NCBI GenBank assembly: GCA_025738555.1
Contig: JAOVFP010000016.1
Coordinates: 3,038,001-3,102,000 of the forward strand
DNA from: Cyathus striatus
Taxonomy: Eukaryota > Basidiomycota > Agaricomycetes > Agaricales > Nidulariaceae
DNA: 64,000 bases
Reading direction: 5' to 3'
A model generated the notes under the pieces. That model made no database searches and was not told the origin of the DNA. It saw only the letters and a program-made list of their open reading frames with translations. Shown here one piece after another: positions 22,969 to 35,389 of the stretch. How positions within the stretch are numbered: the stretch's first letter is position 1; every line of letters starts with the position of its first letter. The position numbers and the translations under genes are program-made.

Positions 22969-25571
22969 TCATGCAACAGTACTCCCATCCGAAGACGAAT
23001 CTCCATGAGCATGACGAAGAAGGGAGGGCCGAAATGGCACATAGCTGTGTCTTAAGAATTGATGTCGCCCATGCACCCTTGTAAACGATACATCAAGTGT
23101 AAGTCGAGGTGCATCAGGTCGACCCCAAGCCGGATAATACGGCACATCTGACTGCAGGAAGTTACTCTGAGAAGTGGGAGACATGATAACAGGAGATGTA
23201 AGTGGCATTTCTTCTTTCACCGATTCCACGTTATCCTTGTTGATACGTAGAGGAACGACTGGCTGGATCACATTACTCTCGGTCTCTGAATCCGAGTAGA
23301 AGTTTCCTGAGTAAACATGCATGTCCGCCGTGTTAGTGTAGTCGCGGCTGCGTGGCGTTATAGGAGTTCCACTTTCAGTTTCCGATATTCCAGTTATCGA
23401 ACCTGGAGTCGGAGAACGAGGGTACTGAATCGGACTGCCGACGGTAAGAAACGCGGGTACAATGAACGTTTCCAGCTGCACAGGTGGCTGGCCAACAATC
23501 CTGCTTAAATTATCCGCGGCGATACGAAGATCGTCATCCGAGCATAGATACGTTTCATTCTTGGTATTTTCATTTGAAGCGGTTGCCAAATCAGGGGTTG
23601 AGCTCTGAAGCTGACTAAAATCTAATACAGGTGTCTATCGGTGATCATGAGCGAAGTGCCTGCAAGTAGATCAAGCAAGCATGCTCACCACGCTGCCAGA
23701 ACGGACTATATCTTGTTGCTCATCCAACAGCCACTCCCTGATTCTGGGCATTGCACATCCTCGGGGAGACATACTTTGTCGATGTGAAGATGACCTAGAG
23801 AGTGAAATAGGAAGAGAGGGAGAAGACAGCATTTCTACAGGAGACTCCGGCTCCTGGAAGACAGAATGAATATTGTGCAACATCTCATCAACTTCTTGTA
23901 CCGAAGGCCGATCACTTGGTTGACCCTGCCAGCATTGACGGACAATTTCCCAAAGCTGTTGTTCCTGCGTGGTAACATATTTTCGTTCTGGGGGTGGTAC
24001 TAGTGGTCGATCACCTTTCAGTACATCAAACATCACTTGTACGCCTGTTGGATAATTCGCAAATGGCGGTTTTCCGGTAAATATCTATAATGAATTGATC
24101 AATGAAGTTCTGTATATAATCAGACACTCTGATACGCACCTCGTATATCGTGCACCCCAGCGAATAGATATCAGCAGGCAACTTCAAGCACGAATCTAAA
24201 AGTAGTCTAGTATCCATCATTTCCGGAGCTAACCAGCACATAGATCCTTGCAGCGCCGGCGAAGAGCTGAGTCTTTCTGATTGAGATAATACAATTGAAG
24301 AGAGTCCAAAATCAGCCAAGCAGCATACATGGTCGCGAGTGACCAGAATATTCGCCTGCAAGCATCACATCCATCAACACTATGTAAAAAGTAAAACGAG
24401 ATGTAAACGGTTAATACTCACTCCTTTAATATCTTTATGTGTCACAGGTGGATCAAGTTCATGCAGATACCTAATACCATTCACTATTTCCTGAATAGCT
24501 TTGAAACGATCATGGTTTGGATGTCGTTCCAGAAACTGCATGATGTTCCCATTCTCCATCCAGGGAGATACTAGACAAAACCGTTGATGAAACATTTGAT
24601 CGTTTGCACCGAGAAAGGGAAGCACGTTGAGATGATTCAATTGTCTCCAGACCAGTGCCTCGCGTGCAAATTCCTGTGAGGTTGAAGGTGAGGCCTGTCA
24701 ACAGCATATACTTACGTTATGGACACACTTTGTGTAATTTCTCGCGCGAACCAGGCGTCGAGAACGTGCGCAACACCTTTAAGCACACCTTAGTCCCCCC
24801 AATAATACCCTCATAAATGTCCTAAATATATCCAGCACTTGTCAGCTGGATGACAACACGAGTTGGTAGATTCGTTCGTACCGCAAAGCTTCCCCCTCCC
24901 TGGGAATGACCTGATTTGGGTTGTATATTTGATAAAAATAGCGAAGGCGGTAATACAAAATTGTTCGATAACTTTGTCAAACATTGTACAGTAGATCGTC
25001 GGTGTGGACCACTGCAGTCAAGATTCTAGTGGAAAATTAGAAACGAAACATGAAAGCAATGCAGAACTCACATCTTGAAGCAACTGCGCGATACATGATA
25101 AATACCCTTGATCCGAACCAAAATAATTCACATTCGTCAGGGTCCCAGAACCCAATAACTCGCGCAGGTCCTCGAGGTTCGATGGACCTAATATTCTAAA
25201 ATCGCATGTAGAACGAATCTCTGTCCCGTAGGGAGTAGTGAGAACATAAAAATCGACATGTTCAACGTTTCGTGGGCATTGTATCCTGTATCCTTTGGGT
25301 AGAAGTGCATTTATACCTAGTACGAGGTGTGGTTTTTGTCGGAAAATGCTAGCTAGGTCTCCGATGGCATTCGATAACTGCTCAGCAGTGCTAGAGTACT
25401 AATATCAGAGGTCGCGTGCAGGGAAAGCCGTGGGTTTGCAACGTACTGATTAGAGTCTCCGTAGATTCTGTCTAATAAAATCTGAATAATGGACAAGTAT
25501 GTACTAGGATCGCTAGCGAATGCGGCCTTGACGAGGCCTAAGAATCGAAGAGCATCCGGTGGGCCTAGCAT
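22969..25571 (-). CDS. PAH-domain/TKL-like protein kinase 3
   Basis: Minus-strand gene from ATG 25571. A clear, complete PAH module spans the first intron: DALRFLGLVKAAFASDPSTY, then QLSNAIGDLASIFR and QKPHLVLGINALLPKGYRI, matching the Sin3 PAH1 pattern that ends in GFNxFLPxGYRI. The kinase domain has DIYEGIIGG, VCLKVLR, REALVWRQLNHLNVLPFLG, CLVSPWMENGNIMQFL, VTHKDIKG (HKD variant of HRD), LADFGLSS, MCWLAPEMM and ADIYSLGCTIYE. A Ser-rich linker, a ~54-nt intron near 23690-23636 and a disordered tail of about 200 residues rich in Ser-Pro follow. Frame is intact throughout. This is the best-preserved member of the three and the one on which the PAH assignment mainly rests. PAH modules normally bind amphipathic helices of transcription factors; coupling to a kinase suggests recruitment-dependent phosphorylation, which is inference. 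Confidence 0.78.
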
Positions 25572-26557
25572 TTTGATCTAGAGGGACAGTGAGGGAGTTG
25601 GAGATAGACAAGAATGCAAGGTCTTATAAGATACAAAAACACGTTGAGCATGGGCTGACGTTAAGCACTTGAGAATGCATAGAAGATAGAAGAAAAACAG
25701 GTTCGCGGGGGACGAAATGAAAAAATGACATTATCCGCATGCATGACAATCTACAGCAGATATAGAATTGATGATGTGTGGATATACATGTATGCAAGCA
25801 CCAAGGGCGATGATTAGGTTGACACGATTGACTTGGTCAAAGAGCTGAAGGAGTTAATCAGACGTAATATTCCCTTTCTTTATTGGCTGGAGCACGGATT
25901 AGAATTGAGAAAGTGGCAGGGGTTGGGTCGAGGGTACAGCGTGTTCAGGGTTCTGAGAGAAAACGTTTTGTTCAGCATGTGCATAGACTGGTACGCTGAC
26001 ATCCATCGAGATGGCGTACTATAATTGAGACGGGCGTATTTGAAGACGAGCAAATCGGAGACCAAGGTGGAAGTTGGTTGCAGGAAGACCACAGCTGTCC
26101 TCGATCGTGGGAACTGCTTACACAACCATCGTCATTCCGTGCCCGCGGGATCCCGCCTCCTCCTCCGTTTGACCGGATTCAACCTCGAACGGTCTGTGAT
26201 TTGTGAGCACCTTCTGACGCATGACTTGCTATTTCTCCTTGGAAAATTGCTTTAAAAGCAACGATTTCCGAATTGAAGGGCTGGGTGGGAAATAAGAAGT
26301 CGGGAATTGCCATTTTAGGAAAAGTATTCGGAATTGATAGCCGCATAAGGGAACAGATAAGATTAGATTGTGCTGACAAACAAGAGCAAAGATATGAGGT
26401 GCTTCCTGCAAATTCGTGCTCATACATAGGCCAATGTTTTTCCCTTCAGCCAGTCGCGCCCTTCTCATTTCTTCGGAGTCTTCTCCTCCTCCATCTCCCG
26501 GCTATATTTTGGCTTATATTCTCTCAATTTCATATCCCTGATTTCTCGCATTCCCCC
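25572..26557. other. Divergent promoter region
   Basis: About 1 kb between kinase 3 and the sulfite reductase start, which point away from each other. The right end (26450-26557) is C/T-rich, as expected for a 5' leader. No gene is supported. Confidence 0.5.
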
Positions 26558-29500
26558 ATGTCCGTCGAGCTCGCCCTTGAAGCCGTTGCCCGCATTGCAT
26601 ATCTCACCTCAGATGTCGTGGTAGACTCCCAACCACCACCTCCATCTACCTCTGCCTTTGCCCAATCCTACAAAGCGCTCTCCAGGTCTGCAAACCATCG
26701 AGCAAAGCTCATCTCCGCACCCTTCGGCGCAGACCCAGGTTCCATTCTGCTCAACAACATAACAAGCCTCACCTCCTTCACCTCACTGTCCTATTCCCAG
26801 GTCTTTACAAGGCTCGTCCTGCACCTCGCAGAACTGTCCGATACCCCCTTGTCCTTCACCTGGCTGTGAGAGACGACCTCACCGATGTCCTCCATCTCCG
26901 GTCCGCCGTACCGTTCTTCCTTCTTTCCACGACTGTCCAGCAAGCACATGACAATGCTTTGTTAGCTGCTAGATTAGCAAGACAAGAGCACAAAGCCGTC
27001 GTTCACGCGTTTTACGCGACCTCAGAAGACTCTGCCTTGATCGAGATCGAAGAGGACAAGGCTCTCGCTTTTCTCGTGGCCCCCAAGCATCCTGCTTCAC
27101 CAACTACCAATGGGCACACCAATGGTCTGAATGGTCTGAATGGCCTGAATGGTTACGCCAATGGACATACTAACGGGAATGCTAACGGGCATGCCAATGG
27201 ACATGCTAACGGAGTTAATGGCCATTCAAATGGTACTAACGGAGATGCCAATGGAAAGATTTCACATGCACTCCCGGACGATCCCGCCGTTGTGCAACTT
27301 TTCAATCTATACGAGTCCGCCGCCTTGGACACTCTTAGGCTCGTTCGCCGTCCCATTCGTCCCTTCACATCAAGTGGTCCCTCGGACCCCCATACTGTCG
27401 TCCTTTTGCTGGGACACCAGAACCTTACAACCGGGGTTGAAGGGGTATCCTTCGTCTCATTCTCCTTCTCAATCCTGTGCCCTCCTCCCGCCTTCTCAAT
27501 GCCATTCCTGAATCAGCAGCACGAGTCATTATCCTTGAGCAAGTTCACAGGTGGACTACCAAATGGACTCCCTCTATCTCGACGTCGTTAGTGCCCTTCA
27601 AAATCGCGACACCGAGTCTCGTCCTGTCGTTCTCAGCGGGACTCTAGGCAATACTTCGCATATTTTGTCAACTGACATTCTTAAGCTTCTACAACAAGCC
27701 TCCATCTCTGCCCCCTCCGCTCGCCTAAGCCTTGGCACCCCGCCTTCTCAAGAAACACCGGAATCCGGCCTACCTCATATGCCGAAGCACGAAGCTGCTT
27801 ACACCAAGATCCTCGCCCATCTCTTCAAAGAGCGACTTGAAATCGTCAATTCACCGTCTCTTATTGCAACTCAGGGTGAGATAGCTACCACTCCCGAATT
27901 TGCACTTGGCCGCGTTCGCGGGCAGTTCGAGAAGCGCGCAGAATTGGTCAGTGCCGTGCAAGATCTCCTAAGGGAGCCCTCTTTAGATTCTGAACTACAT
28001 GCGCTGCTTAGCAAATGGGTGTTAGCGAAGGATGATGGCACAAAAAGTCGCTCACTAGGCAAGGAAATTGTTGACGCCCTCGAGGCTCTTCCTTCTCTCA
28101 TCAGGCAGCCTCTCGCATCCTACTGCTCCGCTCTTACCTACCATCTCATTCACGCTGGATTATCGGTTCCGACTCCTGGTCGTACGATCTTGGTGCCTCA
28201 GGTCTTCATCACGCCATTGCCTCTGGACTGAATGTCAACATCCTCGTGCTCGATAATCTCCCCTATTCTGCGCGCAACTCCCTTGATCCTAGCCGCCGTA
28301 AGCAGGATGTTGGCCTCTATGCGATGAACCATGGTGACGTCTACGTCGCCAGCGTCGCTGTGTTTTCTTCCTATACTCAGGTGTTGCAAGCCTTCATGGA
28401 GGCAGACAGGTTCAATGGGCCCTCTGTCGTTGTCGGTTATCTTCCTTACCAGACTGAGGATTCCCCCGCGCTTGATGTGCTCAAGGAAACCAAGCTGGCT
28501 GTCGATGCCGGCTACTGGCCTCTCTATAGGTGGGACCCGACCAAGGAGAGAGAAGGTAAAGAAGCTTTTTCCCTGGACTCCGATGCCATCAAGAGCGAGT
28601 TGAAGACCTTCCTCGACCGCCAGAATCATCTCTCCCAGCTTGTCCGTTCGGCGCCTCAAATTGCCAGCGAGATTGTCAGTAATCTCGGTGATAACATCAA
28701 GGAAGCAAGGAGGAAGCGTGCACAGCAATCCTACAACGAACTCGTTAGCACCCTGGATGCTCCTCCTCTTCTCATCCTGTATGCCTCTGATGGTGGTGCA
28801 GCCGAGAAGAAGGTGAAACGACTTGCCAACAGAGCGAAAGCTCGTGGTCTTACCGTCACTGTTGGCACTCTCGACTCGGTCCCCCTTGAGAGCCTCGCGG
28901 AAGAAGAATATGTCGTTTTTGTCACCTCCACCGCTGGCCAGGGAGAGCCTCCCCAGAATGGCCGCACGTTTTTTAAGACCTTGAACGCGGCTGACGCCCG
29001 CGGAGAGAAGATTTTCACCAAGCTGCGTTACTCTGTCTTTGCTATGGGAGACAGCCACTACTGGCCTCGTCGTGAGGATGCACACTACTACAACAAACCC
29101 GGCAAGGATCTCGATGCCCGTCTTGAGAGGCTTGGGGGTGAACGTGTCGCTGATTTAGGACTTGGTGACGATCAGGATGCGGACGGTCCTGAAACAGGTT
29201 ATAAGATCTGGGAGCCTCTCGTCTGGAAGGCACTGGGTGTCGACACTGTCGAGATAACAGAGGCGGAACCCGAGCCTATTACGAATGAGCATATTAAGGC
29301 TGCCTCTGGCTACCTCCGTGGTACAATCACGGAAGGTCTCGAGGACGCCACCACCGGTGCGCTCGCACCTAGCGATACTCAGTTAACCAAGTTCCACGGG
29401 ATCTACCAGCAAGATGACCGTGACATCCGCGATGAGCGTGAAGCTCAAGGCGTTGAACCAGCATACAGCTTCATGATTCGCGTACGCATGCCTGGTGGTG

Positions 29501-31264
29501 TCTGCAAGCCTGATCAGTGGCTTCAGATGGACCAAATTGCAGATGAGCATGGTTCAGGAACGTTCAAGATCACTACTCGTGCGACGTTCCAGTTCCATGG
29601 TGTGATTAAGCGTCACCTGAAGCCCGCTATTCAGGACATCAACCGTGCCTTGCTTGATACCCTTGCTGCGTGCGGTGATGTGAACAGGTATGTCTGCTGA
29701 TTATGCCAAACCTCGGAACTAGTTCTGACTGTGGTCTTAGGAACGTCATTTGCTCTTCGATCCCTACCATGTCCAAGCTCCATAGACAAGTCTACGAATT
29801 CTCGAAGGATGTTAGCAATCACCTTATTCCCCGCACCACCGCTTATCACGAAATCTGGCTCAACAAGAAGCTCGTCGCCGGTGATGCGCTCAAGGACTTT
29901 GAGCCTCTTTATGGAGAGTTCTACCTTCCTCGCAAGGTTCGTGCCATACTATCCGTGCTGCAGCTTTTCTGTCAACTCACTTTCAATATAGTTCAAAGTT
30001 GCTGTTGCTGTTCCACCCACTAACGACGTTGATGTGTTTGCCAATGACGTTGGATTCATTGCTATTGTCGGCAAGGACGGCGAGCTCCAGGGCTTCAATG
30101 TAAGCATTGGTGGTGGTATGGGTGTTACTCACGGAAACAAGAAAACCTATCCCCGTGCCGGTAGTATCATCGGTTTCTGCACACCTGAGCAAGGTAGATA
30201 TGTTGCTGAGAAGATCATGTTGGTACAGAGGGATAACGGTAATCGTGCTGAGTAAGTGTATCTTTATTTAATGAACCAAAAATCGTTCTAACGATGACTC
30301 TCCAGTCGTAAGAATGCTCGTCTGAAGTACACTATCGATCGCATGGGTCTTGATGTCTTCAAGAAGGAAGTCGAGAAACTCCTCGGATACGATCTACAAC
30401 CCGCACGCCCGTATACCTTTGATCGCAATATCGACGACTTCGGTTGGCATACCGGTGAAGATGGAAGGCACCACTTCACCGCTTTCATTGAGAACGGTCG
30501 CATCCAAGATGAGCCAGGACGTGAATTTAAGACTGGTCTTCGGAGATCGCTAAGATCCACAAGGGTACCTTCAGGCTTACTGCCAACCAGCATCTTCTTA
30601 TTTCCGACATCGTGGATGCGGACTTGCCCCAAATCAAGACTTTGCTCGCCAAGTATAAGATGGACAACTTGAACTTTTCTGGTCTACGTTTGTCATCGTC
30701 CGCTTGCGTTGCCTTCCCAACTTGCGGTTTGGCTATGGCTGAGTCAGAGAGAGTACGTGATAAATTCATAAGTTCTTACCTAGATTTCTAATCCTTCCTT
30801 TCTAGTACCTTCCCCTTCTTATTGACAAGGTCGAAAAAATATTGGAGGAAAGTGGCCTGAGGAACGACTCGATCGTTATGAGAATGACTGGTTGTCCCAA
30901 TGGCTGTGCCCGTCCGTATCTTGCTGAGATTGCTTTCGTCGGAAAGGCTCCAGGAACGTACCTTATGCTCCTTGGAGGAGGCTACTATGGCGAACGCTTG
31001 AATAAAATATATAGAGGTACGTTACCTATTGATTGGTCCTCATATAATTCTCATTCGTTGATAACAGAATCATTAACGGAACCTGAGATTCTGGCTATCC
31101 TCAAGCCTATGATCGAACGCTACGCTCTTGAGCGCCTCCCAGGAGAACGTTTCGGTGACTTCACAATACGTGCTGGATACATTGCACCAACAACGGAAGG
31201 GAAGGAATGGTATGACCGCATGGGCGGGGAGGGCCAGTATCGCGAGGTCGCCATCACTGCATAG
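26558..31264 (+). CDS. MET5: Sulfite reductase [NADPH] hemoprotein beta subunit
   Basis: Beta subunit of assimilatory sulfite reductase, which reduces sulfite to sulfide for cysteine and methionine synthesis in the cytosol with the MET10-type flavoprotein. Order: an N-terminal pyruvate-oxidoreductase-like region from [20 protein letters not shown], a flavodoxin-like domain ([32 protein letters not shown], about 28765-29040), then the hemoprotein repeats with [11 protein letters not shown]. The siroheme/4Fe-4S cysteines are CVAFPTC and CPNGC. An Asn-Gly tract (27100-27262) is inserted in the N-terminal part. Introns at about 29690-29742, 29938-29992, 30251-30303, 30753-30805 and 31017-31068 are clean. 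Five one-base frame losses occur, each fixed by one more C or G: 26844-26848, 27464-27465, 27570-27572, about 28141-28142 and 30542-30543. Given otherwise full conservation I treat the gene as functional and the breaks as probable base-calling errors. Confidence 0.88.
27100..27262 (+). repeat. Asn-Gly-rich coding tandem repeat in MET5
   Basis: In-frame run of NG, NGL, ANGH and NGHA units built from AATGG-type hexa- to dodecanucleotide repeats, adding about 50 disordered residues to the sulfite reductase N-terminal region. It is in frame and is absent from the family core. Confidence 0.85.
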
Positions 31265-31429
31265 ATTAATCTTTGACACGACTTATTTCGGACTCTGGAG
31301 GAAATTTCCATGGTGGGGTACCACCAGTAGAATCTAAAACATACCTTGTAACACAAGTGCCACGATCTATGATACATAATTCACCTGTACAACAACTAGC
31401 TTTCAATTATAATTATGGCACTCTTAAGC

Positions 31430-33720
31430 TGCCTTTGACTTAGTGCAGTGTGGAATAGCCACCTGAAATTTGCACGTGCTAATTTGCACCGCTAATTTGC
31501 TGCTAATTAGCCAGTTCCTCCAAGCCCCTAAAAAATGCCATGCGAAATAGCGCTAATTAGCATATTCATGCCAGGACCAAAATTTGCCCATCCCCGCAAC
31601 ACTCAGAGCTCTCAAACTAGCTTTGACATCGGGACTGACACACAGGACCCTGAATTTTGACAAGAAACTTGTGTAGCTAACTGACTTGCACCCGTCCTCA
31701 CCAATCTCAACCCACTAACCATACGCAAAATCACCATTCATACCAGAGCCACCCCATCAGTTAAAACCAGGTTGGTACTGAAAAAGAAATTCTAATATCA
31801 CTACAAGTCCTCTTGAAAAATGAATACAGAACAGAGTATGAATCTCCTCAGATGGCCCAATTCTGCGAGATCCTGCCAACGATGTATTAGGATGGCTTGA
31901 TGATGGACTCCCAAATGAAATGTCCCTTGAAGAAGATGAATACTTTTATCTTTCTGCCCAGTTCGACATCTCCTGGTTCCGTGATAACCTAGATGGGGAG
32001 GGTATTGAAGATGGAGGTTCAGGTGCTATGGGACCTACTGTACCAATTCGAATCGTTCGTCAGTCATGCATGACGGACCCCTCTGACGAAACGAAATTTC
32101 GTACTTTGTAACGTGTCACACAGGCACCTGACGAAAGGTCTGGTGGGAACGATTTAAAAATTTCTCCAGTTCAGACTTGAACCAGAAGTTTGATGAATGC
32201 AAACACTTTTTCGGATTATTTCGATGCTTGCAGTCAACCTACCATTAGACAATGACATTCTTAGGCTATTTTCTGAAAACACAATATGTCACGGAGTGTG
32301 ACGGCCAAATCTGAGAACTCAAAAATATAAAATGCTGTCATTCGCACAGAAATGCAATAAATATGCATTTTCTACAACAAAAATTCTTTGCCTATCGGGT
32401 CCCCCAAAATAAACTTTATTTAATTTTTTCTTTCTAAGATTTAGAGATTCAATCATCATAAACACATCCCAGAGGAAATAAATGCATTAGAGTGAATTGT
32501 GGTTGAGCAGATAGCCGTCAGTGTTGGTGAAGGCAATGCTTATGTAAGGGGGTGCTGGATTTATCTGAGCCCTACCTTAAGCGAGACTGAGCGCTTACTA
32601 ACTGAAGCATGGTCGTCCGGTACGGCGGTAACTATGTGTACTCAAGAAATTATTTAGTTCATTACAGTAAATAGAATAAAATACCCATAAGTACGAGCTC
32701 CGATATAAGTATTTGTGGACTAGAGGCTAAGGTGGGGATCGAACTCGGGACCTGCTGAATTGTAAGTGAGCTATACAGTATATATCCTACCGTATTATTA
32801 GTATCCGCTCGCGTTCCGCACCAAATCTCTCCTCCCCGCTCACTTGTTCCAAGCTTTCCTCAAATTATACTTTTTCGTGAACCGTTCCAACCGATACCTA
32901 TCTCCTGCGACACTCCAAGCTCTTAAAAATAATAGCTCTGACATCGGCACTGAATCAAGACCCTGAGTTTGACAAGAAAGCTCTCGTCTCATCGCAAACT
33001 CTTCAATTACTAGTCTTTCAATTTTTCTTCCTCAAGTTTCTCCATTCGCTATTAATGTTTTAATCTATTTTTTTTTAAAATATTCTTCATTCCTTTGTCT
33101 GATGTATACAGCCCTACTACTTCTAGATTTATTTGTTTTTCCAGTATTTGAGCCTCTGTATGGTTACACTACAGAATCTAATCAAATTTACTTGGACTCG
33201 CACTAATCTTCGTACGACGTATCAACAGTAATCTTCAATTTACTCGTTTTATGTTCTCACCAACTCTTGTTACATTGGAACTTTCCATACTTATATACAT
33301 TGCATTGACGTTTGATGGAATGGGGCACCTATGCTTTACCAGGTGCCAAAATTTCTGAAATATCATGGTCCTTTTTGCAATATGACAAAAGCTCCTGCCA
33401 TTTGAACCTGTCACGCAGGTCCAAGGGTGACGAACTATTTGAATTAGTACAGTATGGCCAACTGTGATACCCGCAACTTGTCAGCTGAAGCTACTTCTCT
33501 TGCAAGCCAGACTGTTCTGAGTGCAGAGGATTGGTTAATGATTTGATAGACGTGGTATAGATAGTACAAGGTCTGCAGTCGTAGTATTGTATGTTGTACG
33601 AAATAGGAATCTGAATGTGCATGTGCTGTCACATGATGCTAATTTGCTAATTTGCATGCGAAATAGACCCCTCCGGGCCCTAACCTAATTTATTCCTATA
33701 TTGATTTGCACATATTTACT
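31430..33720. repeat. AT-rich degenerate repeat region, possible decayed mobile element
   Basis: No coding gene over 2.3 kb. The motif CATGCGAAATAG with neighbouring GCTAATTTGC occurs at both edges (31539-31550 and 33655-33666). A diverged direct repeat of ~70 bp occurs at 31602-31671 and 32913-32985 (shared GACATCGG, ACCCTGA, TTTGACAAGAAA). A tRNA-like B box lies at 32733-32752. A hairpin GGCACCT(10)AGGTGCC is at 33324-33347. No transposase or reverse transcriptase motif is visible, so the element class is unknown. Confidence 0.4.
32730..32785 (-). other. tRNA-like B-box sequence (possible SINE remnant)
   Basis: The minus strand reads GGTCCCGAGTTCGATCCCCA, a good match to the internal RNA polymerase III B box, preceded about 20 nt upstream by an A-box-like TAGCTCA. 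The T-stem does not pair and there is no proper anticodon arm or acceptor stem, so this is not a working tRNA gene. Confidence 0.35.
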
Positions 33721-33773
33721 GCACGGCTGCGCCAACACACAAGCGCAAACAACTCTCCAAGCCACTTTCTGTC

Positions 33774-35389
33774 ATGAACAAAACGAAGAGCCGGGCATCG
33801 CAAGGTCCACAGACGGGCCTCTACAAGCCGGATGCTGTAAAAGTGCGTCGTCCGAATCATAGTGATACATCATAGTGCTCATATACTCAAAGGATACCGC
33901 AGATTCACTGGGAATTACCATCCCAGACAATGTCGCTTCCCTGCTCGCAAGCGATGTCGAGTACAGGATTCATCAGGTCGTCGAGGTACCCTTTATCTCA
34001 TCTGGTCATTTTTGCAAGATATGTTTAAGCCTACTGAATAGGAAGCAGCTCGCTTTATGCGACATGGCCGGCGCACCACAATGAACATCTCAGACATCGA
34101 CCAAGCTCTCCGCGTGCTCAATATCGAACCTTTGTATGGACACTCCGCGCATAACCCTCCTACCTTCCGCCGTGCACTCCCATTCCCACAACTAACCTCT
34201 GCCGGACCAGTGTATTTTGTCGAAGACGAAGAAATTGACTTTGATCGCGTGCTTAGAGAGGAGAAGATTGCCTTGCCGAAGGGGGTCAGTTGGACGGCGC
34301 ACTGGTTGGCTGTCGAGGGCGTGCAGCCGCTTATTCCGGAGAATCCACCAAGTATTCCGAGGGATGAAGGAAAGGAGGGTACTATGAGTGGTGTTGTTAA
34401 TGGTGCTGGTGTTAATGGTGCGCTGTCCCCGAGTTCGAAGACACAACAGCAACAGCAGCAGCTCGTTAAACAAGTCCTCTCCCGCGAATTACAGCTCTAC
34501 TACGCTCGACTCACCTCCGCGCTTCTTCCCCCATCCACAAATGATTTTACAAAACGCACCGCTGCCCTCGCGAGTCTGCGGAACGACGCTGGGTTGCAGG
34601 CGCTCCTTCCCTACCTTGTGCGGTGGGTGGGTGAGGGGGTTGTCGGCGTGCTCAAGGAGGGTATGCAGAGTGAAAACGATGGGCGTGTTCTCGAGGTCTT
34701 GATGGATGTTATTGGTGCGATATTGGACAATAGTACACTTTTCGTGGAACCTTATGTACGTCCCCCACACCTCGCTCAACTACTCACTAACTCTCTCATA
34801 CTTTACAGCTCCACCAAATACTTCCCCCAATCCTCTCAACCCTTCTTCACAGTACCCTTCCCCCAACCCATGCAATCCACCTCCGCACCGTATCCTCACA
34901 AACACTCTCCCGCCTCCTCACACTCCACTCGACAACCTATCCCTCGCTTTCCCCACGCATTATGAAAACCCTCCTCCTTGCCCTCATCTCTCCAGGAAAG
35001 AGTAAAGGGACTCGAGAAGGTGCGATACGTGGGCTGATGGCGGTGGGAAAAGAAGCGGTACGGAAAGGACTGGTGGAAGGTGGTGGTGCAAAAGTTGTGG
35101 GCGCGGAGATCTTGGGAGGGGGCGATTCAGCAGACTTGGTTAATTGCGTTTTGGTATGTCTCTATCTCCTTCCCCTCTTTTAGTTTTCTTTGAAGCTGAG
35201 TGTTGTCAGGATGCATTGCGGGTTTTACAACCCCCCTCTGACATGTCAGATTCTCTTGACTCCGAGAACGAAGCAGACGCTGAGGTGGCGAATCGTTTGC
35301 GCGATGTGCTGGGCGACTTCTTTGCTGATCGCGTGGCGGTGGATGCTACATGGGCCCGGGAGGTTCTAGGGATAAGTAGTTCTTCGTAG
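33774..35389 (+). CDS. TAF6: TFIID subunit TAF6
   Basis: TAF6 is a histone-fold subunit of TFIID (with TAF9) that scaffolds promoter recognition by RNA polymerase II. Exon 1 (33774-33842) ends GLYKPDAVK; exon 2 (33893-33985) begins DTADSLGI and contains ASDVEYRIHQVVE; exon 3 (34042-34755) begins EAARFMRHGRRTT and includes ISDIDQALRVLNIEPLYGH, completing the H4-like histone fold. The HEAT-repeat TAF6C domain follows, with RELQLYYARLTSAL, LLPYLVRWVGEGV and EPYLHQILPPILSTLL across the next intron (34756-34808). The last intron is about 35155-35211 and the stop is at 35387. A VNGAGVNGA/poly-Gln linker (about 34390-34470) separates the two domains. The short start matches the family. Frame intact. 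Confidence 0.93.

Noticed and set aside
26800..26850. Intron to explain the first sulfite reductase frame change
   Set aside because: The acceptor at CGCAG would fit, but available donors give a 31-nt intron out of frame or a weak GTCCTA donor. A missing C is simpler, although the weak 44-nt intron cannot be fully excluded.
28198..29085. 295-codon minus-strand frame opposite the sulfite reductase
   Set aside because: Antisense shadow of a strongly conserved coding region. No independent support.
32730..32785. tRNA gene on the minus strand
   Set aside because: The B box is good, but the T-stem does not pair and the anticodon and acceptor stems are missing. Kept only as a tRNA-like remnant.
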